From the NCBI RefSeq assembly GCF_000350225.1, contig NW_005179272.1, positions 17,605 to 81,604 on the forward strand: a stretch of 64,000 nucleotides of DNA, written 5' to 3'. Made by a program: the position numbers and the translations under genes. The stretch is from Chondrus crispus (lineage: Eukaryota; Rhodophyta; Florideophyceae; Gigartinales; Gigartinaceae). This document shows, piece after piece, positions 44,772 through 55,666 of the stretch (position 1 is the first letter of the stretch; every line of letters starts with the position of its first letter). The notes below the pieces were generated by a model. That model was not told the DNA's origin. It ran no database searches and was given only the letters and a program-made list of their open reading frames with translations.

Positions 44772-45702
44772 TGTTGTAATTCTACGACCACATGCTGATA
44801 TGCATGACACACGACGACAGGTATGACACGTGTAAAAGCAAAAACACTCCGCGTGACGAGCTGAGCAAGTTTGATTTTCAACGTGTACACGTGTGATTTC
44901 TGTACACGGTTGCACTCTACAGTACTTCAGGAGCAAGTTTGGTTTTCAACCTGTACACGTGTGAAATATGTACACAGTTGCGGTGTACTGTACAATCTGA
45001 GCATGTTTCATTTTCTCCGCCCGACACGTGTATGACCTGCACACATGTCCTCATTACACTGTCGGACGCGTACAGTACGCCTGCAGTCTTACAGACAAAG
45101 TGTAGAACCTTGGTGGCGGGTGCCTGGCACGTGCCAAAGGTTTACAGCGTCCATGGAGTGCAGCACGGCTACAGCAGGACACAAAGATACCGTTGCGCGA
45201 GTTTTCAATTCGTAAGGCAAAATGTGCACTGTTGTAATTGACAGTGGACAGGACCTCACGAGAGATTCAGATTCATAAGGCAACGTGTGCGCTGTAAACA
45301 GTCCTTGCAGGATTGATTTGAATTCGTAAGGCAACGTGTGAGCTGTAAACGTGCCTTACGAATTTGTGCCACGCTGGATTTGGAATAGTAAGGGAATTTG
45401 TGCTTTGCTGTGCTTTGTTGTACTGCCTTACTAATTTCTCCGTCATGACAGTGCTAATTCGTAAGGCGGTTTTCTGTTCTGTTTGTTGGGCCATCGCCAG
45501 TTTGGTAGAGTTCTAGAAGATTGCAGAAGTGTATAAGTAGTGCCAGAAGTTGGCGACTCAAAGTATTTGGTAGTAGAGTTCTAGAAGATTGCAGAAGTGT
45601 ATAAGTAGTGCCAGAAGTTGGCGACTCAAAGTAAATCGGTACCCAATCCTTCAACTTCACCTCATCAACCGTCCTTCGAATCCCCTTCGCCCCGCTGACC
45701 TT
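44772..45702 (+). repeat. LTR-A shared by E11 and E12
   Basis: Begins tgttgtaattctacgacc and ends gctgacctt, lacking the last bases ccagta and the PBS. The E12 leader follows directly. It differs from the E4 LTRs by a deletion and a duplicated promoter segment near 45506-45633. Confidence 0.9.
45506..45633 (+). repeat. Duplicated core promoter in the E11/E12 LTR-A
   Basis: A 60-bp unit containing tataagta (tagagttctagaag... to ...ggcgactcaaagta) occurs at 45506-45565 and again at 45574-45633, 68 bp apart. Other LTR-A copies have it once, with about 70 bp of other sequence upstream that is missing here. Confidence 0.88.
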
Positions 45703-46820
45703 CGTGTTTGTTTCTGCTGTCGTTCTCGTTTTGGTCCCCGCTGTCGTTCTCGTTTTGGTTTCTGCTGTCGTTCTCGTTTTTGTTTCTGCTGTCGTTCTCG
45801 TTTTGGTCCCTGCTGTCGTTCTCGTTTTGGTTTCTGCTGTCGTTTCCGCCGCCGTTTCATCGCCGCCGCCGTTCGTTTTGTTCTATCGCCGTCTACTTGC
45901 TGTCGTTTCCGCCGCCGTTTCATCGCCGCCGCCGTTCGTTTTGTTCTATCGCCGTCTACTTGCTGTCGTTATCATCTTGGTCGTTCGTCTTCGTCTACCC
46001 GCTGTCGTTTCAACTTGGTGGATCTTCTTCGTGTCTGTTGCAAGAAGACTGCCCTTCGATCACGCCGGTGATCGTCGTAGCTGCCGATACCCTCGCTCTT
46101 GGTGAAAGGCTTGTGCCATTGGAAATCTGACTTGAGCGAGGGTCCGACCAAGAATCGTCGAGAGACGAAACACTGATCCTCGGGGAGGATCACAGTGTAC
46201 TGGTCTAGTCGATCCGCACTCTGCCTTCGGGAGGTGCGTCGGCGGTGTGGGTAACGCTCTCGGTATTAGCCCTATAGGTACGACTTCGGTCCCCTGGGTG
46301 AAGAGAATACGTGCCTAAACACTGAACCTCTCACTATACGTGTATAAGGTCGCGTACCTTGATTAAGTTCGCACGGAAGAGGGTGACCCTAGGCGTGATT
46401 GTGAACAAATCACACGAGTACGACGAAGGCAGTTTCATTCTTGTGTTGTGGGAAACCTCATTGGGGTAGTACCGTATCAAGTTTGGACAAGCCGATTTCG
46501 GTTGCAGGGACCGTTCGCGGTAGTGACCAAAAGTCCTGGTTCGTCTACAGGCAAAGTGTTGTGCTTACTCGTGGCACGTTTGATTTAGTTCACAGTCGAA
46601 AGACCCGCACTGGGCGACATACAGGGGTAGCGCCCTAAGGCATTTTTAAGAAGAATACGCTTGTTCCACTCCGCCGGGAACAAGCACCAAGAACGTTTCC
46701 GAGTAATCGCTACAAACTTCTTATACGGGTGGGCTTGCCATTGTGTTGACTATCGGTTAACGGCTTGGGATCCCGGAACAGAAGACCTTGTATACTCGAA
46801 GGGTACATCCATTCGGCGAA
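45703..46820 (+). other. E12 5' leader of family A, PBS missing
   Basis: Begins within the pyrimidine-rich part of the leader. It has an expanded repeat region (45711-45966), the hairpin segment around 46060-46195, and the pre-gag block ending 46 bp before ATG 46821. Without a PBS this copy could not prime reverse transcription normally. Confidence 0.82.
45711..45966 (+). repeat. 24-bp and 63-bp tandem repeats in the E12 leader
   Basis: Five 24-bp units of the form tttctgctgtcgttctcgtt plus ttgg occupy 45711-45830. A perfect 63-bp duplication follows (45841-45903 and 45904-45966). All unit lengths are multiples of three, so several frames stay open, but no start codon with good context leads into them. 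Confidence 0.88.
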
Positions 46821-49377
46821 ATGGATGACCAAAGCTCTGGATCGGTCAGAATCGAGAAGCTGACCGCATCTAACTTTTACATCTGGAAGCAGAAAATCCA
46901 GCTACTGCTTGCTCTCCGAGATGTCGATCAATACGTTTTTGATGATATCCCGGAGAATGCGATGTCAGATGACCGGAGAAAATGGATCCGTGGTGACGCA
47001 AAAGCAAAGGCAGTCATCGGACTCACGCTTTCTGATGACTACTTGCAACATGTGCGAGGGTGTAGCAGTGCGAAAGAGACATGGGAAGCAATTCTGAATG
47101 TGTTTGAGCGTCATACTTTGCTCAACAAACTTGCCGCCCGTCGCGACTTTTACACTGTATCCATGCTCCCATCCGAGAAAGTGCTCGTGTTCATCAATCG
47201 TGTGAAGCAACTTGCTGCCAGATTGCAGTCAATGAGTGTTGAGATTGACGATAAAGAAATTGCAATGGCTGTGTTGAATGGCTTGCCTCCACGATTCGAT
47301 AACTTGATTGTTGCTCTTGACGCACTTGGCAATGAAGATAAAGTGTTTGGACTCGAGTTTGTGAAGAGTCGTCTGCTGCAAGAAGAACAACGAGAAAGCA
47401 TGAAGACCGCTTCTGCTTCATCACCACATGCACCTGCACTTGTCAATCGTATGCCTATTCGACGCGATATGAAATGTACGAATTGCAATAGACATGGGCA
47501 TACTGCAGCGCGTTGCTGGGGCAAGGACGTGAATGGGCGCCGACCTGCACCGCCAGATGGGTTTCGGTCACGCAACACTGGCTTAAAGCCAAGTGCATTC
47601 GTTTCTCGAGATGACAATTCTACTGCTGCCTTTGCGGAGAGTGACTTTACTTGCTTGCTTTCGACTTCCACTCCAGAAAAGAGGGCTGCAAACGAAAGGT
47701 CATGGCTTGTCGATTCCGGTTGCAGCGCTCACATTACGTTTGATCGCTCTTTGTTCGTTACGTATGAACAGATGCAATCTGGATCAGTCGAGATGGGCAC
47801 GAAGGCTAGAGCTAATGTCGCTGGGCGCGGCGAGGTCGAATTCATGTTGAACGTCAACGGTAGTCCCCATCCTTGCAAATTGTCAAACGTTTTGCATGTC
47901 CCTGATTTCGGATATTCGCTACTGTCTGTTAGCCAAATGGTTTCGAAGGGTTTGCAAGTGTCATTTGAAAATGAGAAATGCTGCGTTACTGCAGGACCAA
48001 CTGTAGTTGCCACAGCGAGTCTAGTTGGGGATTTGTACATACTTGACGTCATGAATGAAACCTTTTCTGCTCACGTAGTTACCCTGCAGACGCTACATGA
48101 ACGCATGGCCCATGTTAATGTACAAGGAATCGCATCAATGATTCACAATAATGTGGTAAGTGGCATCAACGTTCGTCAAAGCGATGTGATCAGTGCAATG
48201 AATCCGAAGTCTGACAATCACTCTCCCATTTGTCCTGCGTGTGTGTTTGGCAAAGCAACGCGATCAGTAATCCCAAAACAGCGATCATCGTCTCGAGCAC
48301 AGAACTGTCTTGACTTGGTACATTCTGACGTTTGCGGTCCGCTCGAAGTACAGTCCATTGGTGGTTCCAGATACTTCATTACATTTGTAGATGATCACTC
48401 GAACTGGGTAGTTGTGTACACGATGAGAAATAAATCTGAGGCGTTTGCAAAATACAAGTTGTATGAAAAGTTGGCTCAAACCCACACTGGTCGCAAAGTA
48501 AAGGTGCTTCGCACTGATCGAGGGGGAGAGTACTTGTCGACGGAATTCAAGTCGCATTTAGATTTAAACGGTACGCAGCACCAACTCACAACGGCGTACA
48601 CCCCTGAACAAAACGGTGTTGCTGAACGTTTAAATCGAACTTTGATTGATCTTGTCCGCTCAATGCTTTCTCATAAACAGGTCAGTAAGCGATTCTGGGC
48701 CGAGGCTCTTGCCACTTCGGTATATGTACGTAATCGAGTTACTTCACGCGCTTTGCCCGTTAATACAACTCCGCACCACATTTGGATGAATTGTACTCCA
48801 AATGTTGGCCATTTGCGAGTATTTGGGTCAAAATGTTGGTATACATTACCAAAATTAGAGCTCCGCAAGCTGGACTTGCGAGCGCGTGAAGCGATGTTTC
48901 TTGGGTATTCGCAATGCAGTAAGGCATACAAACTTTGGGACGGAGAGTTGAATAAAATTGTTGTGTCACGGGATGTCAAGTTTGATGAGAAATGTGGGAT
49001 GCATGACATTCCTGCACACGAAGGTGATTCAATCAACTCTGATGTTGACGTTGTATTGCTCGGTGGCGACAATGGGAATACAGCTGATACCCCAAATACG
49101 GATGAGGTTGATTCTGAAGAGAATGAAGTTTCGGAGGAGGTTCTTGAAAACGACGGCGCTCATTCTGTCAGTGAGAATGATGAAGATGAAGATTATGTAC
49201 CAACTGCCGTCGAAACTCCGAATGTCACCCCTCCAACTCCGACTCCAGCTGTACGAAGGTCGTCTCGAGTCAGCAGACCTCCCGGATCATGGTGGAGGAG
49301 CAACTTTGCAGCTGTTCTTCTTTCACATGCGCATGTCGCAATTGAAGGTCCCAAGACTTTCAACCAGGCAACCAACG
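46821..49377 (+). pseudogene. E12 gag-pol, truncated after the integrase linker
   Basis: Starts at ATG 46821 (MDDQSSGS, cgaaATGG). Gag, zinc knuckle, protease DSGCSAH and integrase are complete and without stops. The linker has a short in-frame deletion (DEKCGMHD for DESTCGMHD). The frame is cut at FNQATN, where the LTR-B of E6 enters. RT and RNase H are absent. Confidence 0.94.
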
Positions 49378-50641
49378 TATTGAAAATGTGCGACCACATG
49401 CTGTTATCTGAAAAGGTCAAAATCGAGTGACACGTGTACATGACTGCACGGTCCGGGCGCTCTTACCCATATCACGACATGACATGTGTAAAATCCCAGA
49501 TTATGGGGTTCCGGGGACGAAAGTGGCCTCTCGGAGGGTCATGCAAATTTGCATAGTTTTGCCAAGTGGAACCTTGGCCCGTAGCACTATAGACTACACA
49601 GGAAATACTGCAATTCTATTGGCCCTCAGGTCTAATGCTGCAAATCTATTGGTCGAACGTTGTCCACGTGTGCGTCATTGGCCTTGTGATGTACTTTAAA
49701 TGGCCTGTATATGCGATAACTACGTTGTTTTGGGGGTTTCAAGTGGTTTGCCATGGTTGTAATGGGTAATTGCATGGGGCCCCCGGGCGAGACACATGTA
49801 TGCCGTGTACACATGTACACGTCGCCAGGTGGATTCGTGTACGTACGCATGTACACGCATCCAGGTGTATGCACATGAGGGTTTACAGTTTTACAGTGTC
49901 AGACTGTTTGCGATCCTGCGCGTGTCCGAGTACAGTACATGTGAATCAAAAGTACAACAAGTACTTCTCGCGAGAGGAATACAGTTGTGCGATTATTCTG
50001 TGTACGCGTCACGCTGTATGCGAGTCTTGCGTGAGCACGCGCCGTTGCACTGTGCTCTCGTCATGGTGCGCCGTTGGATGCAAGTTCATGACAGTACTCG
50101 TGTGATTTACATGTATTCTCATGTGAGTTGTGTAGAAAGTCTGGATGCACATTGTTATAACTTGCCATAATTATCTGACAGTGCTTGGCGAAATTAGTAA
50201 GGTGAGAAACAAGGATACGTATGGCGATTGTGATATGAAAGACGTTTGCGTTGTTGGAAATAGACAAGTGCCAAGTTGTTCGTTGCACAACAATGAAGTC
50301 TGGCATGACTGGATGCAGATTAGTAAGGTGTGAAACAGTTGCATGCATAGGGCCATGGTTTACAGTCATTTGGAATGTGTAGAAATAGTTGTGAGCTAAT
50401 AGTTACGAATCGATTCGTAAGGTGGAAATCGAACAGTATGGTCGGGCCACAAGAGGACCGCGCTTGGTCGCGCATAGTAGAGTATGGTTTACTGGGAGTC
50501 GGAGTAGAGCGATAGTGTAGCACTCGAAGTGTATAAGTATCGCAGGAAAACGGCTTCAAAGTAGACCTCGGCACCAACTCCTTCACTCACACACATCAAC
50601 TTGCCTTCCTTCTTTCCCTTGCCCCTCCGAACCTACCATTA
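49378..50641 (+). repeat. LTR-B, 5' LTR of E6 (1264 bp)
   Basis: tattgaaaatgtgcg to cgaacctaccatta, followed by the PBS. It interrupts E12 pol. Confidence 0.94.
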
Positions 50642-50655
50642 GGTTATGGGCCCAG
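50642..50655 (+). promoter_or_regulatory. E6 primer-binding site
   Basis: ggttatgggcccag. Confidence 0.92.
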
Positions 50656-51024
50656 TCCCTCGCTGTCGTTTCACTGCATGAGTCTGTCGTTCTCGTTCCG
50701 TTGTTTCTGCCGTCGTTGCCGCTGTCGTTTTCGCTGCCGTTTCTCGTCGTTCTTTCCGCTGGTCTTCTCGCTGTCGTTGTCGCTCTCGTTCTTGCCGTCG
50801 TTCTTGGTTTTGGTTTTCGCTCTCGTTCTTGCCGTCGTTCTTGGTCTCTTGTGTGAATTGGTTTTGGTCATCGCTCCCGCTGTCTTCGTTGTCTTCGTTC
50901 TTGGTTTGGCTTTCGTTCTTGCTGTGGTTCTTGCTGCTGTCTCTGTCTTTGGTCTTTGTCTTCGTTTGCGCTCCCGCTACCGCCGTCGTCGTCAATCTCG
51001 CATTTGGTTTTTCTTCGTTCTCTC

Positions 51025-51701
51025 ATGCAAAGTAAGTTTTGAGTTTTTTTCCATTTCCTACACATCTAAGTGATTGTCTTTGCACGTTTTGGTGGTTCTT
51101 AAGAGCAATAATTCCAAAATCTGTTACTGACGATTATCTTCATATTCCTTATTGTGAATACCTGTTTTTACGGGGTTGTGTTAGATCTGGAATTAGTACC
51201 GGTGCGCTCTGCGCCTGGGAAGCTGGTCACCGGTCGAACGGTTCGAACATCGGAGGTCGTATCCGTTGAGGTGCTTGAGCCTGAGGATCAACCTTCACCT
51301 CGGCTCGCGCTTCCGGGTCCGTCCTCGAGTTGCGCACCATATAGGATTCCTCGTATTCCGCGCTCTGTTCCCGCACCAATAAAGAGAACTACGCATCGAC
51401 TTTCTGCTCGGAAAGCGGCTGTTCTCGCGGATAAAGAGTTTAAGCGTGAGCGCAAGAGGAATCGAATCGTAAGGTGTGCCCGCGGTATAAGCGGTATTGT
51501 AAAGTGTGCGGCGTTAGTGGCAATAGTGCGAAGGCCTTTTACGACCACATTCAGTCTAGGTCTCATCGCATTCAAATTGCCAACGCTAAGGAGACTCCGC
51601 GTTGTATCCCTTGCAATCGCGTCTTTCAGTCTCACGGCTACCTGAAGTGCCATGAGAACGGTGCCGCACACCTAAAGGTAGTTTGTGAACAGAATAGTTA
51701 G
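51025..51701 (+). pseudogene. E6 upstream zinc-finger ORF, frameshifted
   Basis: ATG 51025, exon 1 to 51031, intron 51032-51184 (153 nt), exon 2 from 51185. A 5-base duplication (gaatcgaatcg against gaatcg) near 51465 shifts the frame just before the fingers, so a spliced product would lose them. The finger-coding sequence itself is still present in another frame with all Cys and His ligands and two or three substitutions. Confidence 0.85.
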
Positions 51702-51873
51702 GGATTTCATTCAAATAAATTCACATATCTGTTCGCAAATTGCTCCTAGTGCAACTTCATAGTATTCATATCGAATTTCTTAGACGGGTGGGCTTGCCAT
51801 TGTGTTGACTATCGGTTAACGGCTTGGGATCCCCGAACGGATTTTCAAATACTTGAAGTTTATTTGCACTAAA

Positions 51874-53175
51874 ATGGAAGATCAAGGAGGAGGAGGATCC
51901 ATCAGAATCGACAAACTGACGGACTCCTACGTAGAAACGTATGGAAGCAGAAAATACAACTTCTGCTTGCTCTACGTGATGTTGACCAATACATTGTTGA
52001 GGGAAGAGTTCCGAGTGATGAACACCCTGACGAGCGTAGGAAGTGGGTCAGAGGTGACAGTAAAGCTAAAGCACTGATTGGTCTCTCCCTATCAGATGAG
52101 CATCTTGAGCATGTACGTGATGTTGATACTGCTCATGAGATGTGGGAAGCTATTTTCAACGTGTTTGAGAGGCACACTTTGCTGAACAAACTAGCTGCAC
52201 GTCGTGAGTTCTACACTGTGAAGATGCTTTCCGGTGAAAAGGTGCTTGCATACATCAATCGTGTCAAGCAGCTGGCAGCCATCCTCAAGTCAATGAGCGT
52301 AAACATCGATGACAAGGAGATGGCCATGGCAGTGCTCAACGGTCTGCCTGCCCGTTTCGAGGCTCTCATCGTTGCACTTGATGCTCTCGGTAATGAGGAA
52401 AAGATATTCAGTTTGGACTTTGTGAAAAGTCGTCTGCTGCAGGAAGAGCAACGAGAAAACATGAAGTGTAGCTCCTCACAGACATCGGCTCTGGTTAATC
52501 GTGCCCCGAACAATCGGGACATAAACGATTACAAATGCACGAACTGCGGTCATACAGGCCATACGGCAACCCGCTGCTGGGGAAAGGATTTGAATGGGCG
52601 TCGCCCGGCTCCTCCTAGCGGATATAAACCGCGTATGTCTCAGCAGAAACAATCTGCATTTGTCACACAGAAACCTGATCCCGACATGGTTGTAAACAGC
52701 GTCGACTTCACATGTCTGATGTCGAAAGCTTCGCACACGAACGATCTGGAGATGTCGCCTTCGTGGCTCGTAGATTCAGCTTGTACAGCTCATATTACAT
52801 ATGACCGATCTTTTTTTGCAACGTATGAGCCACTTGAATCCGCCTCTGTTCAGATGGGAACCAAGGCTAGTGCAAAGGTTGCCGGCCGTGGTGACGTTCA
52901 CTTGAAGTTAAATGTGAATGGCCGCATCGAACCGTGCAAGTTGACGGATGTATTGCACGTTCCGGACTTTGCGTTCTCTCTGCTCTCTGTCAGTCGAATG
53001 ACTGAACTTGGACTAAAAGTTGGGTTCGAAAATGGAAAATGCATGATCAGACGAGGCTCAACTGTAGTAGCGACTGCGACATTGGTTGGAGAACTTTACG
53101 TTCTCGACATCGTTAGTGACATCGGATCTGCACATGCTGCCACCCTGCAAACGTGGCATGAGCGCTATGCACATG
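51874..53175 (+). pseudogene. E6 gag-protease fragment with frameshift
   Basis: Starts at ATG 51874 (MEDQGGGGSIR). A scrambled stretch near 51925-51950 (ctcctacgtagaaacgtatgg against ctccaacttctacgtgtgg) breaks the gag frame. From about 52140 the gag frame resumes through the zinc knuckle CTNCGHTGHTATRC and protease DSACTAH to the pre-integrase histidine motif, and is then cut by the E7 LTR. Confidence 0.9.
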
Positions 53176-54439
53176 TATTGAAAATGTGCGACCACATGCT
53201 GTTATCTGAAAAGGTCAAAATCGAGTGACACGTGTCCATGACTGCACGGTCCGGGCGCTCTTACCCATATCACGACATGACACGTGTAAAATCCCAGATT
53301 ATGGGGTTCCGGGGACGAAAGTGGCCTCTCGGAGGGTCATGCAAATTTGCATAGTTTTGCCAAGTGGAACCTTGGCCCGTAGCACTATAGACTACACAGG
53401 AAATACTGCAATTCTATTGGCCCTCAGGTCTAATGCTGCAAATCTATTGGTCGAGCGTTGTCCACGTGTGCGTCATTGGCCTTGTGATGTACTTTAAGTG
53501 GCCTGTATATGCCATAATTACGTTGTTTTGGGGGTTTCAAGTGGTTTGCCACGGTTGTAATGGGTAATTGCATGGGGCCCCCGGGCGAGACACATGTATG
53601 CCGTGTACACATGTACACGTCGCCAGGTGGATTCGTGTACGTACGCATGTACACGCATCCAGGTGTATGCACATGAGGGTTTACAGTTTTACAGTGTCAG
53701 ACTGTTTGCGATCCTGCGCGTGTCCGAGTACAGTACATGTGAATCAAAAGTACAACAAGTACTTGTCGCGAGAGGAATACAGTTGTGCGATTATTCTGTG
53801 TACGCGTCACGCTGTATGCGAGTCTTGCGTGAGCACGCGCCGTTGCACTGTGCTCTCGTCATGGTGCGCCGTTGGATGCAAGTTCATGACAGTACTCGTG
53901 TGATCTACATGTATTCTCATGTGAGTTGTGTAGAAAGTCTGGATGCACATTGTTATAACTTGCCATAATTATCTGACAGTGCTTGGCGAAATTAGTAAGG
54001 TGAGAAACAAGGATACGTATGGCGATTGTGATATGAAAGACGTTTGCGTTGTTGGAAATAGACAAGTGCCAAGTTGTTCGTTGCACAACAATGAAGTCTG
54101 GCATGACTGGATGCAGATTAGTAAGGTGTGAAACAGTTGCATGCATAGGGCCATGGTTTACAGTCATTTGGAATGTGTAGAAATAGTTGTGAGCTAATAG
54201 TTACGAATCGATTCGTAAGGTGGAAATCGAACAGTATGGTCGGGCCACAAGAGGACCGCGCTTGGTCGCGCATAGTAGAGTATGGTTTACTGGGAGTCGG
54301 AGTAGAGCGATAGTGTAGCACTCGAAGTGTATAAGTATCGCAGGAAAACGGCTTCAAAGTAAACCTCGGCACCAACTCCTTCACTCACACACATCAACTT
54401 GCCTTCCTTCTTTTCCTTGCCCCTCCGAACCTACCATTA
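53176..54439 (+). repeat. LTR-B, 5' LTR of E7 (1264 bp)
   Basis: tattgaaaatgtgcg to cgaacctaccatta, inserted in E6 at acatg. Confidence 0.95.
54330..54337 (+). promoter_or_regulatory. TATA-like element of LTR-B
   Basis: tataagta about 100 bp before the LTR end, in the same relative place as in LTR-A and LTR-C. Confidence 0.55.
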
Positions 54440-54453
54440 GGTTATGGGCCCAG
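54440..54453 (+). promoter_or_regulatory. E7 primer-binding site
   Basis: ggttatgggcccag. Confidence 0.92.
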
Positions 54454-54822
54454 TCTCTCGCTGTCGTTTCACTGCATGAGTCTGTCGTTCTCGTTCCGTT
54501 GTTTCTGCCGTCGTTGCCGCTGTCGTTTTCGCTGCCGTTTCTCGTCGTTCTTTCCGCTGGTCTTCTCGCTGTCGTTGTCGCTCTCGTTCTTGCCGTCGTT
54601 CTTGGTTTTGGTTTTCGCTCTCGTTCTTGCCGTCGTTCTTGGTCTCTTGTGTGAATTGGTTTTGGTCATCGCTCCCGCTGTCTTCGTTGTCTTCGTTCTT
54701 GGTTTGGCTTTCGTTCTTGCTGTGGTTCTTGCTGCTGTCTCTGTCTTTGGTCTTTGTCTTCGTTTGCGCTCCCGCTACCGCCGTCGTCGTCAATCTCGCA
54801 TTTGGTTTTTCTTCGTTCTCTC

Positions 54823-55494
54823 ATGCAAAGTAAGTTTTGAGTTTTTTTCCATTTCCTACACATCTAAGTGATTGTCTTTGCACGTTTTGGTGGTTCTTAA
54901 GAGCAATAATTCCAAAATCTGTTACTGACGATTATCTTCATATTCCTTATTGTGAATACCTGTTTTTACGGGGTTGTGTTAGATCTGGAATTAGTACCGG
55001 TGCGCTCTGCGCTTGGGAAGCTGGTCACCGGTCGAACGGTTCGAACATCGGAGGTCGTATCCGTTGAGGTGCTTGAGCCTGAGGATCAACCTTCACCTCG
55101 GCTCGCGCTTCCGGGTCCGTCCTCGAGTTGCGCACCATATAGGATTCCTCGTATTCCGCGCTCTGTTCCCGCACCAATAAAGAGAACTACGCATCGACTT
55201 TCTGCTCGGAAAGCGGCTGTTCTCGCGGATAAAGAGTTTAAGCGTGAGCGCAAGAGGAATCGTAAGGTGTGCCCGCGGTATAAGCGGTATTGTAAAGTGT
55301 GCGGCGTTAGTGGCAATAGTGCGAAGGCCTTTTACGACCACATTCAGTCTAGGTCTCATCGCATTCAAGTTGCCAACGCTAAGGAGACTCCGCGTTGTAT
55401 CCCTTGCAATCGCGTCTTTGAGTCTCACGGGCACCTGAAGTGCCACGAGAACGGTGCCGCACACTTAAAGGTAGTTTGTGAACAGAATAGTTAG
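54823..55494 (+). CDS. E7 upstream ORF: double C2H2 (U1/JAZ-type) zinc-finger protein, spliced
   Basis: Exon 1 is 54823-54829 (ATG CAA A), the intron 54830-54982 (153 nt, GTAAGT...TTAG), and exon 2 54983-55494, giving 172 residues. The unspliced frame has no ATG at all, only a GTG at 54952, which supports splicing. The N-terminal half is Pro/Ser-rich and acidic around residues 26-37. A basic block (KEFKRERKRNRK region) precedes two fingers of spacing C-X2-C-X12-H-X5-H (Cys106/109-His122/128 and Cys141/144-His157/163). The family suggests RNA or dsRNA binding. A role in packaging, reverse transcription or silencing defence is inference. A chance ORF is unlikely, since all eight ligands are kept in every copy that extends this far. 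Confidence 0.76.
54830..54982 (+). other. Predicted 153-nt intron of the E7 upstream ORF
   Basis: Donor CAAA|GTAAGT, acceptor GTGTTAG|ATCTGG. Removing it joins ATG CAA A to AT CTG in the zinc-finger frame. Confidence 0.6.
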
Positions 55495-55576
55495 GGATTT
55501 CATCCAAATAAATTCACATATCTGTTCGCAAATTGCTCCTAGTGCAACTTCATAGTATTCATATCGAATTTCTTAG

Positions 55577-55626
55577 ACGGGTGGGCTTGCCATTGTGTTG
55601 ACTATCGGTTAACGGCTTGGGATCCC
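55577..55626 (+). promoter_or_regulatory. 50-nt block shared by leaders of families A and B
   Basis: Runs from acgggtgggcttgcc to gcttgggatccc, 40 bp before the gag ATG of E7. The same block is at 15808-15857 in E4 and about 2899-2948 (minus) in E1, with at most one or two mismatches, although neighbouring leader sequence differs. A TTCTTAG acceptor-like sequence ends at 55576. Possible packaging, translation or splicing signal. Confidence 0.6.
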
Positions 55627-55666
55627 CGAACGGATTTTCAAATACTTGAAGTTTATTTGCACTAAA

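Larger units (their letters stand above)
37680..45702 (+). mobile_element. E11, family A element with a mini-LTR at its 5' end
   Basis: Order: 107-bp TRIM-type LTR (37680-37786), PBS, family A leader, gag start, an inserted LTR-D/LTR-C complex (39039-40750), the rest of gag-pol (to 44760), polypurine tract, and an LTR-A (44772-45702). The two ends carry different LTR types. They cannot be the product of one normal retrotransposition and must involve recombination. Confidence 0.85.
49378..53175 (+). mobile_element. E6, 5' part of a family B copia element
   Basis: Plus orientation: LTR-B 49378-50641, PBS, leader with zinc-finger ORF, and gag-protease, ending at acatg 53171-53175 where the E7 LTR begins. 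The matching 3' continuation (acatg then tgcattctcaagg) is found on the minus strand at 9234 downward (E2). Confidence 0.9.

Noticed and set aside
54476-54871. 131-codon sense frame (MSLSFSFRCFCRRC...) in the family B leader
   Set aside because: It starts with ATG but is pure low complexity, overlaps the zinc-finger start in another frame and hits a stop right after the predicted splice. At most it is an upstream ORF.
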